From Micromonospora mirobrigensis (lineage in GTDB: Bacteria > Actinomycetota > Actinomycetes > Mycobacteriales > Micromonosporaceae), in assembly GCF_900091555.1 (NCBI RefSeq), contig NZ_FMCX01000002.1, positions 558,001-622,000 of the forward strand: a stretch of 64,000 nt of DNA. The letters run 5' to 3'. Below are positions 21,226 through 29,444 of this stretch, in pieces (positions within the stretch are counted from its first letter, which is position 1; each line of letters opens with the position of its first letter). The translations under genes and the position numbers were made by a program. Under the pieces are notes generated by a model. It did no database searches, was not told the DNA's origin, and worked only from the letters and a program-made list of their open reading frames with translations.

Positions 21226-22467
21226 TCAGGAACCGGCGATCGTCCGCCCGGCGACGAGCCGGCGCACGAACGGCGGCGCGGCGACCGCCAGCAGCGCGAA
21301 GCCCGCCGCGAGGGTCAGCGCGCCGGAGCCGTCCCAGGCGAACAGGATCCAGGTCAGGCCGGCCGGACCGGCGATCTGAACGACCTGCTCCGCGATGCCG
21401 AAGAAGCCCTGGTACTCGCCGATGCGTCGGGGCGGGGCCAGGTCGTAGCCGAGGGGCCAGGAGGCCGCGCCCTGCACCATCTCGGCGCCGGTCTGCGCCG
21501 CCGCCGCGACCAGCAGGATGCCGACGGCCGCCGCCCGGTCGAACCGGGACGACAGGAACAGCAGCAGGAACATCGCCGACAGCAGGAGCGCCGCGACCCG
21601 CAGCCCGGCGATGGCGCGCGGCACCGTGCCGAAGGGACGGCTCACCGGAAGCTGGAAGAGGATGACCAGCACGGTGTTCACGACGACGAGCAGCGCGACG
21701 ACGGTGCGGGGCGCGTCGGTCCGGTTGACGACCCAGAGCGGCAGGACCACCTCCAGGACGATGGCGTGCACGGTGAGCAGCGCGTTGACCGCCGACACGG
21801 CCGCGAAGGTGCGGTCGCGCAGGACGGCGACCGTCGCCCCGGGGGCCCGGCCCGGCGGCGGCGCGACCACCTGGTCGTCGGCCCGGTCCGGCTCCAGCCG
21901 CACCCGGGACAGCAGGATCCCCGCCAGCGCGTACGTGCCGGCGTTGACCGCGAACAGGATCCGGTAGTCCGTCGCGCCGCCCAGGGCGAGGACCAGGGCC
22001 GCGCCGCCGGTGCCCAGCGCCGCCCCGACGTTGCTCACCGAACGCAGCAGGGCCCGGGCGGCGGTCCGCTCCGAACCGGTGAAGGCCACCCCGATGAGGG
22101 TCTGCCGGGCGATCACCGAACCCCGCTCCAGCAGCGCGTACACCACGGCCACGACGAGGAACGACCACGTCCCGGTCACGACGGCGTAGAGCCCGGAGGC
22201 GAGGCCGGCCCCGCCGGCCAGCGCGCCGGCGAGCCGCGCCGGGTCGCCCCGGTCCGCGAGCAGGCCCGCCGGGACGCTGGCCAGCAGGCCGGCGACGGCG
22301 GCGACGGTGAAGCCCAGCCCGATGGTGTAGCCGGAGATGTGGCAGATCTGGTTGAGATAGACCACGGCGGTCGCGGCGAACGCCCCGTTGCCGGCGTTGT
22401 TGACAAGCGTCGACCAGGCGATGGTGCGCAGCGGACCGGCGGCGGTCAACCCGGCGAGACTACCCAC
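21226..22467 (-). CDS. MFS transporter (putative exporter)
   Basis: A 413-residue membrane protein with about 12 hydrophobic segments. The A-motif-like loop ADRGDPARLAGAL (about 70-82) after the second segment, the Arg/Pro-rich central loop (about 200-215) and overall length fit a drug/metabolite MFS exporter. It starts at a GTG inside the end of the HAD gene (8-nt overlap) and is the last gene of the GNAT 2-HAD-MFS operon. It probably exports the product of this small cluster. Confidence 0.82.
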   Translation of the reverse strand: MGSLAGLTAAGPLRTIAWSTLVNNAGNGAFAATAVVYLNQICHISGYTIGLGFTVAAVAGLLASVPAGLLADRGDPARLAGALAGGAGLASGLYAVVTGTWSFLVVAVVYALLERGSVIARQTLIGVAFTGSERTAARALLRSVSNVGAALGTGGAALVLALGGATDYRILFAVNAGTYALAGILLSRVRLEPDRADDQVVAPPPGRAPGATVAVLRDRTFAAVSAVNALLTVHAIVLEVVLPLWVVNRTDAPRTVVALLVVVNTVLVILFQLPVSRPFGTVPRAIAGLRVAALLLSAMFLLLFLSSRFDRAAAVGILLVAAAAQTGAEMVQGAASWPLGYDLAPPRRIGEYQGFFGIAEQVVQIAGPAGLTWILFAWDGSGALTLAAGFALLAVAAPPFVRRLVAGRTIAGS

Positions 22468-23167
22468 GCCCCGCGCCCGGGTGGAGCAGGGCGCGCAGGT
22501 CGGTGACCCGCGGGCCGGCGAAGTCGGGGTACGCGCCGGTGCGGTCGACCAGCACCGCGGCCATCCCGGCCGCCGCCGCGCCGCCGACGTCGGAGTACGG
22601 CGAGTCGCCGACGAACAGGACGTCCCCGGTGGGCACCCCGAGCCGGTCGGTGGCGATCCGGAAGATCCGCGGGTCGGGCTTGTAGCAGCCGACGTCGTAC
22701 GAGGTGACGATCGCGCCGAAGCGGCGGCGCAGGTCCAGCCGGTCGAGGATCGGCCAGATGAGCGGGTCGAAGTTCGACACGATGCCGAGCGGCAGGCCCC
22801 GCGAGTCGAGGGCGTCGAGCACCTCGGGAACGTCGGCGAAGAGCCGGTACGCCGCCGGGTCGACGACCTGGCCGGCGCACTCGGCCGCGTACGCCGCCGC
22901 GGCCGGTGGGGGGTGGCCGCCCTCCAGGAAGGCCAGCCGGTAGAAGTCGGTCCAGGCGGCGCGGCGTTCCCGCCCGGTCGCCGAGTCGGCGGGCCAGAGC
23001 CCGCGCCCGCCCACCGTCCGGATCGCCGCGTCCAGCCAGGTCCGGGTCAGCTTGGGGTCACCGGCGCGTTCCCAGCCGTCGAACAACTCGGCCAGCCCAC
23101 GGTTGTGGAAGAGGGTGTCGGCCGCGTCGAAGAGCACCGCGCCGGCCGGGGTGGGGTGGGCGGGCAC
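22460..23167 (-). CDS. HAD-superfamily hydrolase
   Basis: A 235-residue haloacid dehalogenase-like phosphatase. Motif I is VLFDAADTLFHN (about 11-22); in the usual DxDxT the second Asp is shifted (D-A-A-D-T, i.e. DxxDT), as in the HDHD3-like branch. Motif II is IVSNFDP (about 130-136), motif III the Lys in CYKPDP, and motif IV FVGDSPYSDVGGA. Such enzymes remove phosphate from small metabolites. The GTG at 23167 lies 2 nt after the GNAT 2 stop. In this cluster it might dephosphorylate a biosynthetic or protected intermediate. Confidence 0.82.
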   Translation of the reverse strand: MPAHPTPAGAVLFDAADTLFHNRGLAELFDGWERAGDPKLTRTWLDAAIRTVGGRGLWPADSATGRERRAAWTDFYRLAFLEGGHPPPAAAAYAAECAGQVVDPAAYRLFADVPEVLDALDSRGLPLGIVSNFDPLIWPILDRLDLRRRFGAIVTSYDVGCYKPDPRIFRIATDRLGVPTGDVLFVGDSPYSDVGGAAAAGMAAVLVDRTGAYPDFAGPRVTDLRALLHPGAGRG

Positions 23168-23169
23168 GG

Positions 23170-24306
23170 CTAGCCTTCCCCGGATCGGGCGCGGCCCGCG
23201 CCGAGCAGGTCGATGAAGCGGCGCCGGACGCCCTCCGGGACCTCGGCCGGGAGGCCGGCGAGCCGGCGGTGGAGCACGGCGGCCCGTTCGGCGGGGCCCA
23301 CCACGGTGGGCAGCAGCGTCCACAGCGGATCGAGTCGCGCGCCGTGGTGGAGCTTCGGGGCGAGCGAGCCGGCCCCGTAGTGCACCGCCGGTGGCGGACC
23401 GGCCGGGGCGCCGTCGAGCGGGAGGTAGAACATCAGGGTGAAGTAGGCCGCGGAGCCCCTCGTCCGCTCCTCGTCGAAGCCGGACATCCGCATGAAGAGG
23501 TCGCCGTCGTGCCGCACGCCGAGCACCGCGCCGGCGAGCAGGCCCGCCCGGTCGCGGGCGGCGAAGACCACCGCGTCGGCGCCGAACGTGTCGGCGATCG
23601 CCGCCAGGTGCCGGCGCAGCGCCGACGAGTCGTCGTGCTGCCCGTGCTTGCGGCTCGCCGCCTCGGCCAGCACGGCGAACTCGTCCAGGCAGGCGCCGAG
23701 CGGCTCGGCGGCGGCGGTCAGCCCCGACCGGTCGAAGTGGCGCTGGTTGCGCTGCGCGTTCTGGCGTTGCTTGCGCGGCAGCACCGTTAGCAGCTCCGCC
23801 ACGGTGCTCACTCCCGGCGGGGACCAGGCCTCGACGTCCTCGGGCACCAGGCGGGCGGCCAGCCGCGCGGGCAGGGCCGACGCGACCCGGTGGGTCAGGT
23901 ACGGCACCACCAGGCGGTCGGCGCCGCCGCTCCACGCCCCGGCCTCGTCCAGCAGGGCCGCCACCTCGTCGCCGCCACCCCCCGGCCGGGTCGGCACCTC
24001 GGCCTGGTAGGCGCTCAGGGCGCCGGCGTAGCAGAACTCGCCGGACGGGATCCCGCCGGGCAGGTCCCGGAACAGGGTGGCCGTGGCGTACCGCCGGTTG
24101 CGGGTGGGCAGGCCCCGGTGGACCGGCAGCAGGCCCCGGCCGCCGGCCGTCACCCAGCCACCCGGGGGCCGGCCACCGAGCGCGAGCACGTGCAGCCAGC
24201 GGGGGCAGGAGTAGAGGTGGTGCACGCCCAACGGCCCGGGGTCCGGCACCGGACTGCCGGCGGGAACCCGGCACGCGGCGCCGGTCACCGCGGGCCGTCC
24301 GGTCAT
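23170..24306 (-). CDS. BioF2/FemAB-like GNAT acyltransferase 2
   Basis: A 378-residue protein related to the gene at 18877. LTVLPRKQRQNAQRNQRHF (about 178-196) and VHYGAGSLAPKLHHGARLDPLW (about 309-330) match its partner's LPRxQR and YG...PK...G motifs, inside a C-terminal GNAT domain of the BioF2/FemAB type. The N-terminal half holds FRDLPGGIPSGEFCYAGAL and resembles the degenerate first GNAT repeat of FemAB proteins. It is first in a three-gene operon with the HAD and MFS genes. Two different acyl or aminoacyl transfers in one pathway are suggested. Confidence 0.7.
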   Translation of the reverse strand: MTGRPAVTGAACRVPAGSPVPDPGPLGVHHLYSCPRWLHVLALGGRPPGGWVTAGGRGLLPVHRGLPTRNRRYATATLFRDLPGGIPSGEFCYAGALSAYQAEVPTRPGGGGDEVAALLDEAGAWSGGADRLVVPYLTHRVASALPARLAARLVPEDVEAWSPPGVSTVAELLTVLPRKQRQNAQRNQRHFDRSGLTAAAEPLGACLDEFAVLAEAASRKHGQHDDSSALRRHLAAIADTFGADAVVFAARDRAGLLAGAVLGVRHDGDLFMRMSGFDEERTRGSAAYFTLMFYLPLDGAPAGPPPAVHYGAGSLAPKLHHGARLDPLWTLLPTVVGPAERAAVLHRRLAGLPAEVPEGVRRRFIDLLGAGRARSGEG

Positions 24307-24475
24307 GGCCGGGCTTCCGCGGGTGACTGGGCATCGATGTACATGGAACCCACCGTACGTCCGCAGTGGACGAAGATCCAGTCCGGTCCGCGCCGGCCGC
24401 CGGATGCTGGTGCGGGCTCACGGCCTGGGATAGGTTCGGCATGATCCAGATCTGCCGATGGGCGAGGACAGAGGC

Positions 24476-25393
24476 ATGGAGATCGCGCAGGACACGGTGG
24501 CGAGGCTCGCCGACGGCTGGCGGCTGGACGACGTACGGCTGGTCGGCCGGGGGCTGGAGTTCACCGTCTACCGGGCCCGGGACGTCGAGGGCCGGGCGGT
24601 GGTGCTGCGGCTCGCGCCGCGACGGTTCGACTCGAACGCCAACGACCCCGACGTGGACACCCGCGCCCTCCTGGTCCAGGAGTACGAGATCACCCGGCAC
24701 CTCGCCGGCCTCGGCCTCCCGGTGGCCGAGCCGCTGCACCTGCACCTCGCCGACCGGCCCGACGTTCCGGACGTGCTGGTCGCCCGCTACGTCGACGACG
24801 ACGGCAGCCCGCTCGACAACGGCGACCTCGGCCGGCTGCTGGCCCGCCTGCACGGCCTGCCGGCGCCCCGCCTCGCGCCGGTCGCCACCGAAGCGCGCGG
24901 CTGCGCCGAGGTGATCCAGGCCCGGCTGGAGCGCCGCTGGCGGGAGGTCGGCCGGCTGGTACCCGACTGGCCCGCGCCACCCGACCGGGCCGTGCTCGCC
25001 GGCCACCTCGCCGGCCTCACCGGGCGCGGCCTGGTCCACCTGGACGTCCGCAGCGCCAACCTGCGCCGCCGCCGCGGCCGGGTGCAGGCCCTGCTCGACT
25101 GGTCGAACGCGCTGGTCGCCGACCCGGTGGTGGAGTTCGCCCGGCTCACCGAGTACGCCCGGTACGCCGAGAACGAGCTGGACGTCGAGGCGCTGCGGGC
25201 CGGATACGCCACCGTCCGGGAGGCGCCGCCGCAGGACGCCACCGCGATGCTCGCCTGCCGGCTCGACACGGCGGTCATGCTGGCGCTGGTCTTCCTCTCC
25301 GAGGCGCCGGACCCCGAGCGGGGCCCGCCGGCCGCCGCGCACGCCCGCGAGCTCGCCGAACGCCTCACCGGTCGACCGGGGGGGCCGGCGTAG
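24476..25393 (+). CDS. Aminoglycoside phosphotransferase (APH)-fold kinase
   Basis: A 305-residue protein-kinase-like enzyme. GRGLEFTVYRAR is a glycine-rich nucleotide loop, VVLRLAPR the ATP-anchoring region, LVHLDVRSANLRRR (about 189-202) the catalytic loop (family pattern HGDxHxxN, here HLDVRSAN) and LLDWSNA (about 208-214) the metal-binding Asp. Relatives phosphorylate aminoglycosides, choline, homoserine or other small molecules; the substrate cannot be told here. I chose the ATG at 24476 for its GAGG spacing; an ATG at 24458 adds six residues. Its 3' end overlaps the convergent terC gene by 29 nt. Confidence 0.78.
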   Translation: MEIAQDTVARLADGWRLDDVRLVGRGLEFTVYRARDVEGRAVVLRLAPRRFDSNANDPDVDTRALLVQEYEITRHLAGLGLPVAEPLHLHLADRPDVPDVLVARYVDDDGSPLDNGDLGRLLARLHGLPAPRLAPVATEARGCAEVIQARLERRWREVGRLVPDWPAPPDRAVLAGHLAGLTGRGLVHLDVRSANLRRRRGRVQALLDWSNALVADPVVEFARLTEYARYAENELDVEALRAGYATVREAPPQDATAMLACRLDTAVMLALVFLSEAPDPERGPPAAAHARELAERLTGRPGGPA

Positions 25394-26312
25394 CCGGTCG
25401 GCCGCGGGTGGCGGCCAGGCTCCAGCCGATGGAGACGGCGAGGGTGGCGACGATGACGCCGAGGGTGAGCGGAATGGGCAGCTTGCCGATCGGGGTCTCG
25501 GAGAGGATCAGCTTGACCCCGGCGAAGGCGAGCAGGAACGCCAGGCCGTAGTGCAGGTGCACGAAGCGGCGCAGCAGGCCGGCCAGGCAGAAGTAGAGGC
25601 TGCGCAGGCCGAGCACCGCGAAGGCGTTGGCGGTCCAGACGATGAACGTGCTGGTGGTGATCGCCAGGATCGCCGCGACGGAGTCGATGGCGAAGATCAG
25701 GTCGGTCGCCTCGACCGCGATCAGGACCACGAACAGCAGCGTGGCGACCCGCTTGCCGTCGATCCGGGTGAAGAACCGGTCGCCGTGGTAGCGGGAGTCG
25801 GTCGGGACGACCCGGCGGACGAGGCGGACGACGAGGTTGCGGTCCGGATCCGGCTGCGCGTCGTGCCGGAAGGCCATCTTCCAGCCGGTCCAGACGAGGA
25901 AGACGCCGAACAGGTACGCGGTCCAGAAGAACGTCTCCAGCAGTTCGGCGCCGACGAAGATGAACACCAGCCGGAACAGCAGCGCCCCGATGACACCCCA
26001 GAACAGCACCTTGTGCTGGAGGGCGGCGGGGACCGCGAAGTAGGTGAAAACCAGGGCGAAGACGAAGACGTTGTCGATCGACAGCGCCTTCTCGATCAGG
26101 TAACCGGCGTAGTAGGAACCGGCGGCCTCCTCGCCCTGCCAGAGCCAGAGCAGGACGCCGAAGGCGAGCCCGGCGGCGATCCAGACGCCGGACCAGATCG
26201 CCGCCTCACGAAAGCCGATGACGTGGTTGTCGCGGTGCAGGAACAGGTCGACCGCCAGCATCGCGGCGATCGCCACCATCAGGGCGAGCCAGGCCCACCA
26301 CGGTACGGACAT
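25365..26312 (-). CDS. TerC/Alx family membrane protein (probable Mn2+ exporter)
   Basis: A 315-residue protein with about nine membrane segments. EKALSIDNVFVFALVFTYF (about 74-92) and EATDLIFAIDSVAAILAIT (about 200-218) are the paired acidic membrane motifs of TerC. Members of the family (Alx, MntP-associated TerC) export manganese or metallate exoproteins. Direct support for manganese comes from the yybP-ykoY riboswitch in its leader. The ATG at 26312 is preceded by GGGAGGA (26327-26321), which the riboswitch can sequester. Confidence 0.9.
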   Translation of the reverse strand: MSVPWWAWLALMVAIAAMLAVDLFLHRDNHVIGFREAAIWSGVWIAAGLAFGVLLWLWQGEEAAGSYYAGYLIEKALSIDNVFVFALVFTYFAVPAALQHKVLFWGVIGALLFRLVFIFVGAELLETFFWTAYLFGVFLVWTGWKMAFRHDAQPDPDRNLVVRLVRRVVPTDSRYHGDRFFTRIDGKRVATLLFVVLIAVEATDLIFAIDSVAAILAITTSTFIVWTANAFAVLGLRSLYFCLAGLLRRFVHLHYGLAFLLAFAGVKLILSETPIGKLPIPLTLGVIVATLAVSIGWSLAATRGRPATPAPPVDR

Positions 26313-26359
26313 CCGGGGAGTCCTCCCTTCGACCGGGCCGGCGCAGGGCGCCGGCGAGC

Positions 26360-26467
26360 GGGTCGAAGGTCTCCCCGAACCGCCGTGGACGGCGGTCCGC
26401 GCGGCCGGGACCCGGACGGGTCCGTACTGACGGCCGGCGCGCTGGTGAGCGGGTACTCCCCCTCGAA
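26360..26467 (-). ncRNA. yybP-ykoY manganese riboswitch controlling terC
   Basis: On the minus strand the leader contains the conserved aptamer parts: GGGGGAGUACCC at the 5' side (26462-26451), GUCAGUACGG in the middle, and CGGGGAGACCUUCGACCC at the 3' side (26377-26360). P1 forms from UCGAGGG (26466-26460) with CCUUCGA (26369-26363). The downstream leader has GGUCGAAGG (26334-26326), fully complementary to the same 3' strand and touching the Shine-Dalgarno sequence, so the two pairings exclude each other. This class binds Mn2+ and turns on TerC/MntP-type genes. Confidence 0.88.
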
Positions 26468-26476
26468 CTACGATCT

Positions 26477-26506
26477 ATTATTCGCTATTCGCAGTTCCTC
26501 TGTCAA
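26477..26506 (-). promoter_or_regulatory. Promoter of the riboswitch-terC transcript
   Basis: TTGACA (26506-26501) is a perfect -35 box, and AATAAT (26482-26477) an A/T-rich -10, separated by 18 bp. Transcription would start about 26470, right at the first aptamer strand. This is an unusually AT-rich sigma-70-type promoter for this window. Confidence 0.65.
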
Positions 26507-26522
26507 TGGCCGCCGGGCGTCG

Positions 26523-27230
26523 TCAGCCACCGACCTGCCCGGGCCGGATGACGGTGAAGACGGCGCCCGCCGGATCGGCGAGCGCGCAGACCCGGCCCGT
26601 CGCCACGTCGCTCGGCGGCACGAGCACCCGCCCGCCCCGCTGCCGGGCCCGCTCGGCGGTGTCGTCCGGGTCGGCCACCGCGAAGTAGACCATCCAGCCG
26701 GCCGGGAGCAGGTCACGCAGCGGCGGCGGCAGCGCCAACCGGCCGGCTACCGGCGGGCCACCGGCGCCGAGCAGGGCGTACGAGTCGTCGGGGGCGCCGG
26801 GCGGCACGGTGGTACGCAGGCCCAGCGCGTCGGCGTGGAACCGGTCGGCGGTAGCCGGATCGCCCGTCATGTACTCGTACCAGCTGGGCCGGCCGGGGCC
26901 GGCGGCCACCGGAGTGACGCCGGCGCGCAGGCGGAAGCCCGCCCCGAGCGGGTCGCGCACCTCGTCCCCGTCGACGTGGGCCCCGGCCCGCTCGGCCGCC
27001 GCCCGCACCGGCCCCGGATCGGCGGCGCCGAAGACGGTCCACCACCTCGCCGGGGCCGGCCCCCGACGCAGCTCGGCGGCGGCGACCCCGCCGGCGTGGG
27101 CGGTGACGCCGTCGGCGGTGGCCGTGCCGGTCCAGCCGAGCAGGCCGGCGTAGAAGTCGGCGGCGGCGTCGAGGTCACCGGTGACCAGTTCGACGCCGAC
27201 GGGCGACGCGGACGTGACGGGTGTGTTCAC
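26523..27230 (-). CDS. Two-domain VOC (glyoxalase/bleomycin resistance-like) protein
   Basis: A 235-residue protein with two vicinal-oxygen-chelate repeats: VGVELVTGDLDAAADFYAGLLGW (about 10-32) and GRPSWYEYMTGDPATADRFHADALGL (about 114-139). The second ends DPAGAVFTVIRPGQ, the usual hallmark of this group. Related actinobacterial proteins (Cfp30B/27-kDa antigen type) have no firmly known reaction. The GTG at 27230 with GGAGAG upstream fits the family start. It ends about 210 nt from terC on the same strand. Confidence 0.8.
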   Translation of the reverse strand: MNTPVTSASPVGVELVTGDLDAAADFYAGLLGWTGTATADGVTAHAGGVAAAELRRGPAPARWWTVFGAADPGPVRAAAERAGAHVDGDEVRDPLGAGFRLRAGVTPVAAGPGRPSWYEYMTGDPATADRFHADALGLRTTVPPGAPDDSYALLGAGGPPVAGRLALPPPLRDLLPAGWMVYFAVADPDDTAERARQRGGRVLVPPSDVATGRVCALADPAGAVFTVIRPGQVGG

Positions 27231-27255
27231 ACGACTCTCCAGGGTGGGCGAGGGG

Positions 27256-29415
27256 TCAGCGCGGGGACTGCCGGACGACGGTCGGGACGACGACGGTGTC
27301 CTGCCAGGCACGGGAGGTACGCCGGGACAGCTCGTCCAGCGGAACCGGGCGGCCCAGATGGTAGCCCTGCCCGGCGTCCACGCCCAGGGCGCGCAGCGCC
27401 GGCACCAGCGCGGCACGCTCCACCGACTCGGCCACCGTGGACATGCCGAGGCCGTGGGCGGCGCGGACCACGGCGTCGATGAGCACCGGGTCGGCGCCAC
27501 CGTGGTCGGCCTGCCGGACGAAGTCACCGGCGATCTTCACCGTGCTGAAGGGCAGGTGCTTGAGGTAGGCGAAGGAGCCGAAGCCGGCGCCGAAGTCGTC
27601 GAGGCTCAGCCGGCAGCCGGCGTCGCGCAGCGCGTCGGCGAGGTGGCGTACCGCCGCGACGTTGGTGATCGCCGCGGTCTCGGTGACCTCCAGACCGAGC
27701 CGGTCGGCCGCGATGCCGGCGGCGCGCAGCGTGCGTACCACCCAGTCGCCGAAGCCCGGGGACTCCAGGGAACGGGCGGAGATGTTGATGTCGAACCGCA
27801 GGCCCGCCCGGGTGGCCCCCGGCTCGGCCAGCGCCGCCGTGGCGGTGGCCACCACCCACCGGTCGAGGTCGCCGATCAGGTCGTCGCGTTCCACCGTCGG
27901 CAGGAACTCCGCCGGCGACAGCACCGGCTCCGCCCCGTCGCGCAGCCGGACGAGCAGTTCGTGACTGACCACCTGGCCGGTCGCCAGGTCCACGATGGGC
28001 TGGGCGTCGAGTCCCATCCGGTTCTCGTCGAGGGCCCGGCGGACCCGGGTGACCACGCTGACCCGCTGCACGGCGTGCCGGTACTGCTCGGGCAGGTAGA
28101 CCCGGGCCCGGTTGCGGCCGGCGTCCTTCGCCTCGTACAGGGCGAGATCGGCGTGCGCCAGCATGGTGTCGCGGGTGTCGCCCGGTTCCCGCGAGGCGGC
28201 GCCGATGCTCAGGGTCACCCGCAGGCCGGTGCCGGCCACCGGCACCGGCGCCCGGACGACCGCGTTGCACATCGCCTCGGCGATGACCAGCGCGCCCTCG
28301 GCGTCCGCGCCGGGCAGGACGACGGCGAACTCGTCGCCGCCGAGCCGGCCGAGCAGCGTGCCGGGCGGCAGCTCACGTTCGAGCAGTCTGGTCAGCGCCC
28401 GCAGCACCTCGTCGCCGACCGCGTGCCCGTGCACGTCGTTGATGTCCTTGAAGTTGTCGATGTCGACCAGCAGCAAAGCGCCGGAGGGCTCCGGCCCGCC
28501 GGCCAGCAGCTCGTCGATGTGGGCCAGCAGGGCCCGCCGGTTGGGCAGGTCGGTCAGCGGGTCACGCTCGGCGAGCCGGGTCAGCTCGTCCTGGACCCGG
28601 CGGACGGCGGTGATGTCGTGGGCGGTGCCGAGCACCCGCACGGGTGCGCCGGTGCTGTCGGTGAAGACCTCGCCGTAGCACTCGAAGACCCGCAGCGTGG
28701 CGCCGTCGGCCAGGTACATCCGGTGGGTGTAGGAGAACGCCCCGCCCCGGCGCAGCGCGTCCTCGAGCGTCTGCTCGATCATCCCGATGTCGTCGGGGTG
28801 CACCATCCGCCGGTAGGCGGGGTAGTCCAGGCCGGTGCCGGGCGGCAGGCCGAACATCCGCTGGAGCACGTCGCTCCAGATCACCTCACCGGAGGGCAGG
28901 TCCCACTCCCAGGTGCCGACCTTGGCGAGCTGCTCGATGTGGGCCAGCCGCCACCGGTAGTTGCGTCCCCGCTCGCGCTCGCGACGCTCGACGCTGACGT
29001 CCCACAGCTCGAACAGGCGCAGCGACTCGCCGGCGTGCTGCACGCCGTGACAGCGCACCCGCAGCCAGCGGACACTCCCGTCCGACCGGCGCACCGGCAG
29101 CTCGACCGCGTCCCCGCCGGCCGTCAGCCGCCCCAGCGGCAGCTCGGTGAGCGCGACGCCGAGCCGATGACCGGCCGCGTTGCGCCACAGGCAGCGGCCG
29201 TCGGGGCCGATCATCACCAGGGCGGTGGACGTGGCGTCCGCGGCAAGGGCCGGCAGCGTGCTCACCAGGCCACCCACTTCCTCGCCGATGACGGACACGG
29301 CACGGTGACGTCCGACGGAGAAGCCGTCCGAACGCGACAGTGAGTCTACCCATCGATGCGGTGGCCCGCTCGGCTCGGTGACCGCCCGGACGCGCCGTCC
29401 GATACCCGCCAGCAC
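27256..29415 (-). CDS. PAS-GGDEF-EAL cyclic-di-GMP signalling protein
   Basis: A 719-residue protein. Two PAS-type sensor domains (about 45-140 and 165-280) precede a diguanylate cyclase domain with an intact GGDEF (about 357-361) and an EAL phosphodiesterase domain (about 455-705). No RxxD inhibitory site precedes GGDEF. In the EAL part the signature reads HELLVR instead of EALLR, and VKIAGDF replaces the usual KID; DDFG, ETAAI and AESVE are intact, so phosphodiesterase activity may be altered. No membrane segments. The GTG at 29415 is 29 nt from the divergent gene; GTGs at 29298 or 29262 may be the true start. It sets c-di-GMP levels in the cytoplasm. Confidence 0.85.
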   Translation of the reverse strand: MLAGIGRRVRAVTEPSGPPHRWVDSLSRSDGFSVGRHRAVSVIGEEVGGLVSTLPALAADATSTALVMIGPDGRCLWRNAAGHRLGVALTELPLGRLTAGGDAVELPVRRSDGSVRWLRVRCHGVQHAGESLRLFELWDVSVERRERERGRNYRWRLAHIEQLAKVGTWEWDLPSGEVIWSDVLQRMFGLPPGTGLDYPAYRRMVHPDDIGMIEQTLEDALRRGGAFSYTHRMYLADGATLRVFECYGEVFTDSTGAPVRVLGTAHDITAVRRVQDELTRLAERDPLTDLPNRRALLAHIDELLAGGPEPSGALLLVDIDNFKDINDVHGHAVGDEVLRALTRLLERELPPGTLLGRLGGDEFAVVLPGADAEGALVIAEAMCNAVVRAPVPVAGTGLRVTLSIGAASREPGDTRDTMLAHADLALYEAKDAGRNRARVYLPEQYRHAVQRVSVVTRVRRALDENRMGLDAQPIVDLATGQVVSHELLVRLRDGAEPVLSPAEFLPTVERDDLIGDLDRWVVATATAALAEPGATRAGLRFDINISARSLESPGFGDWVVRTLRAAGIAADRLGLEVTETAAITNVAAVRHLADALRDAGCRLSLDDFGAGFGSFAYLKHLPFSTVKIAGDFVRQADHGGADPVLIDAVVRAAHGLGMSTVAESVERAALVPALRALGVDAGQGYHLGRPVPLDELSRRTSRAWQDTVVVPTVVRQSPR

Positions 29416-29444
29416 CGGCCCGGGCGGTGCAGCAGGTTGGGATC

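Noticed and set aside
24476..25393. Aminoglycoside resistance gene
   Set aside because: The APH fold is used for many small substrates; the catalytic loop HLDVRSAN differs from that of resistance enzymes, and no resistance context is present.
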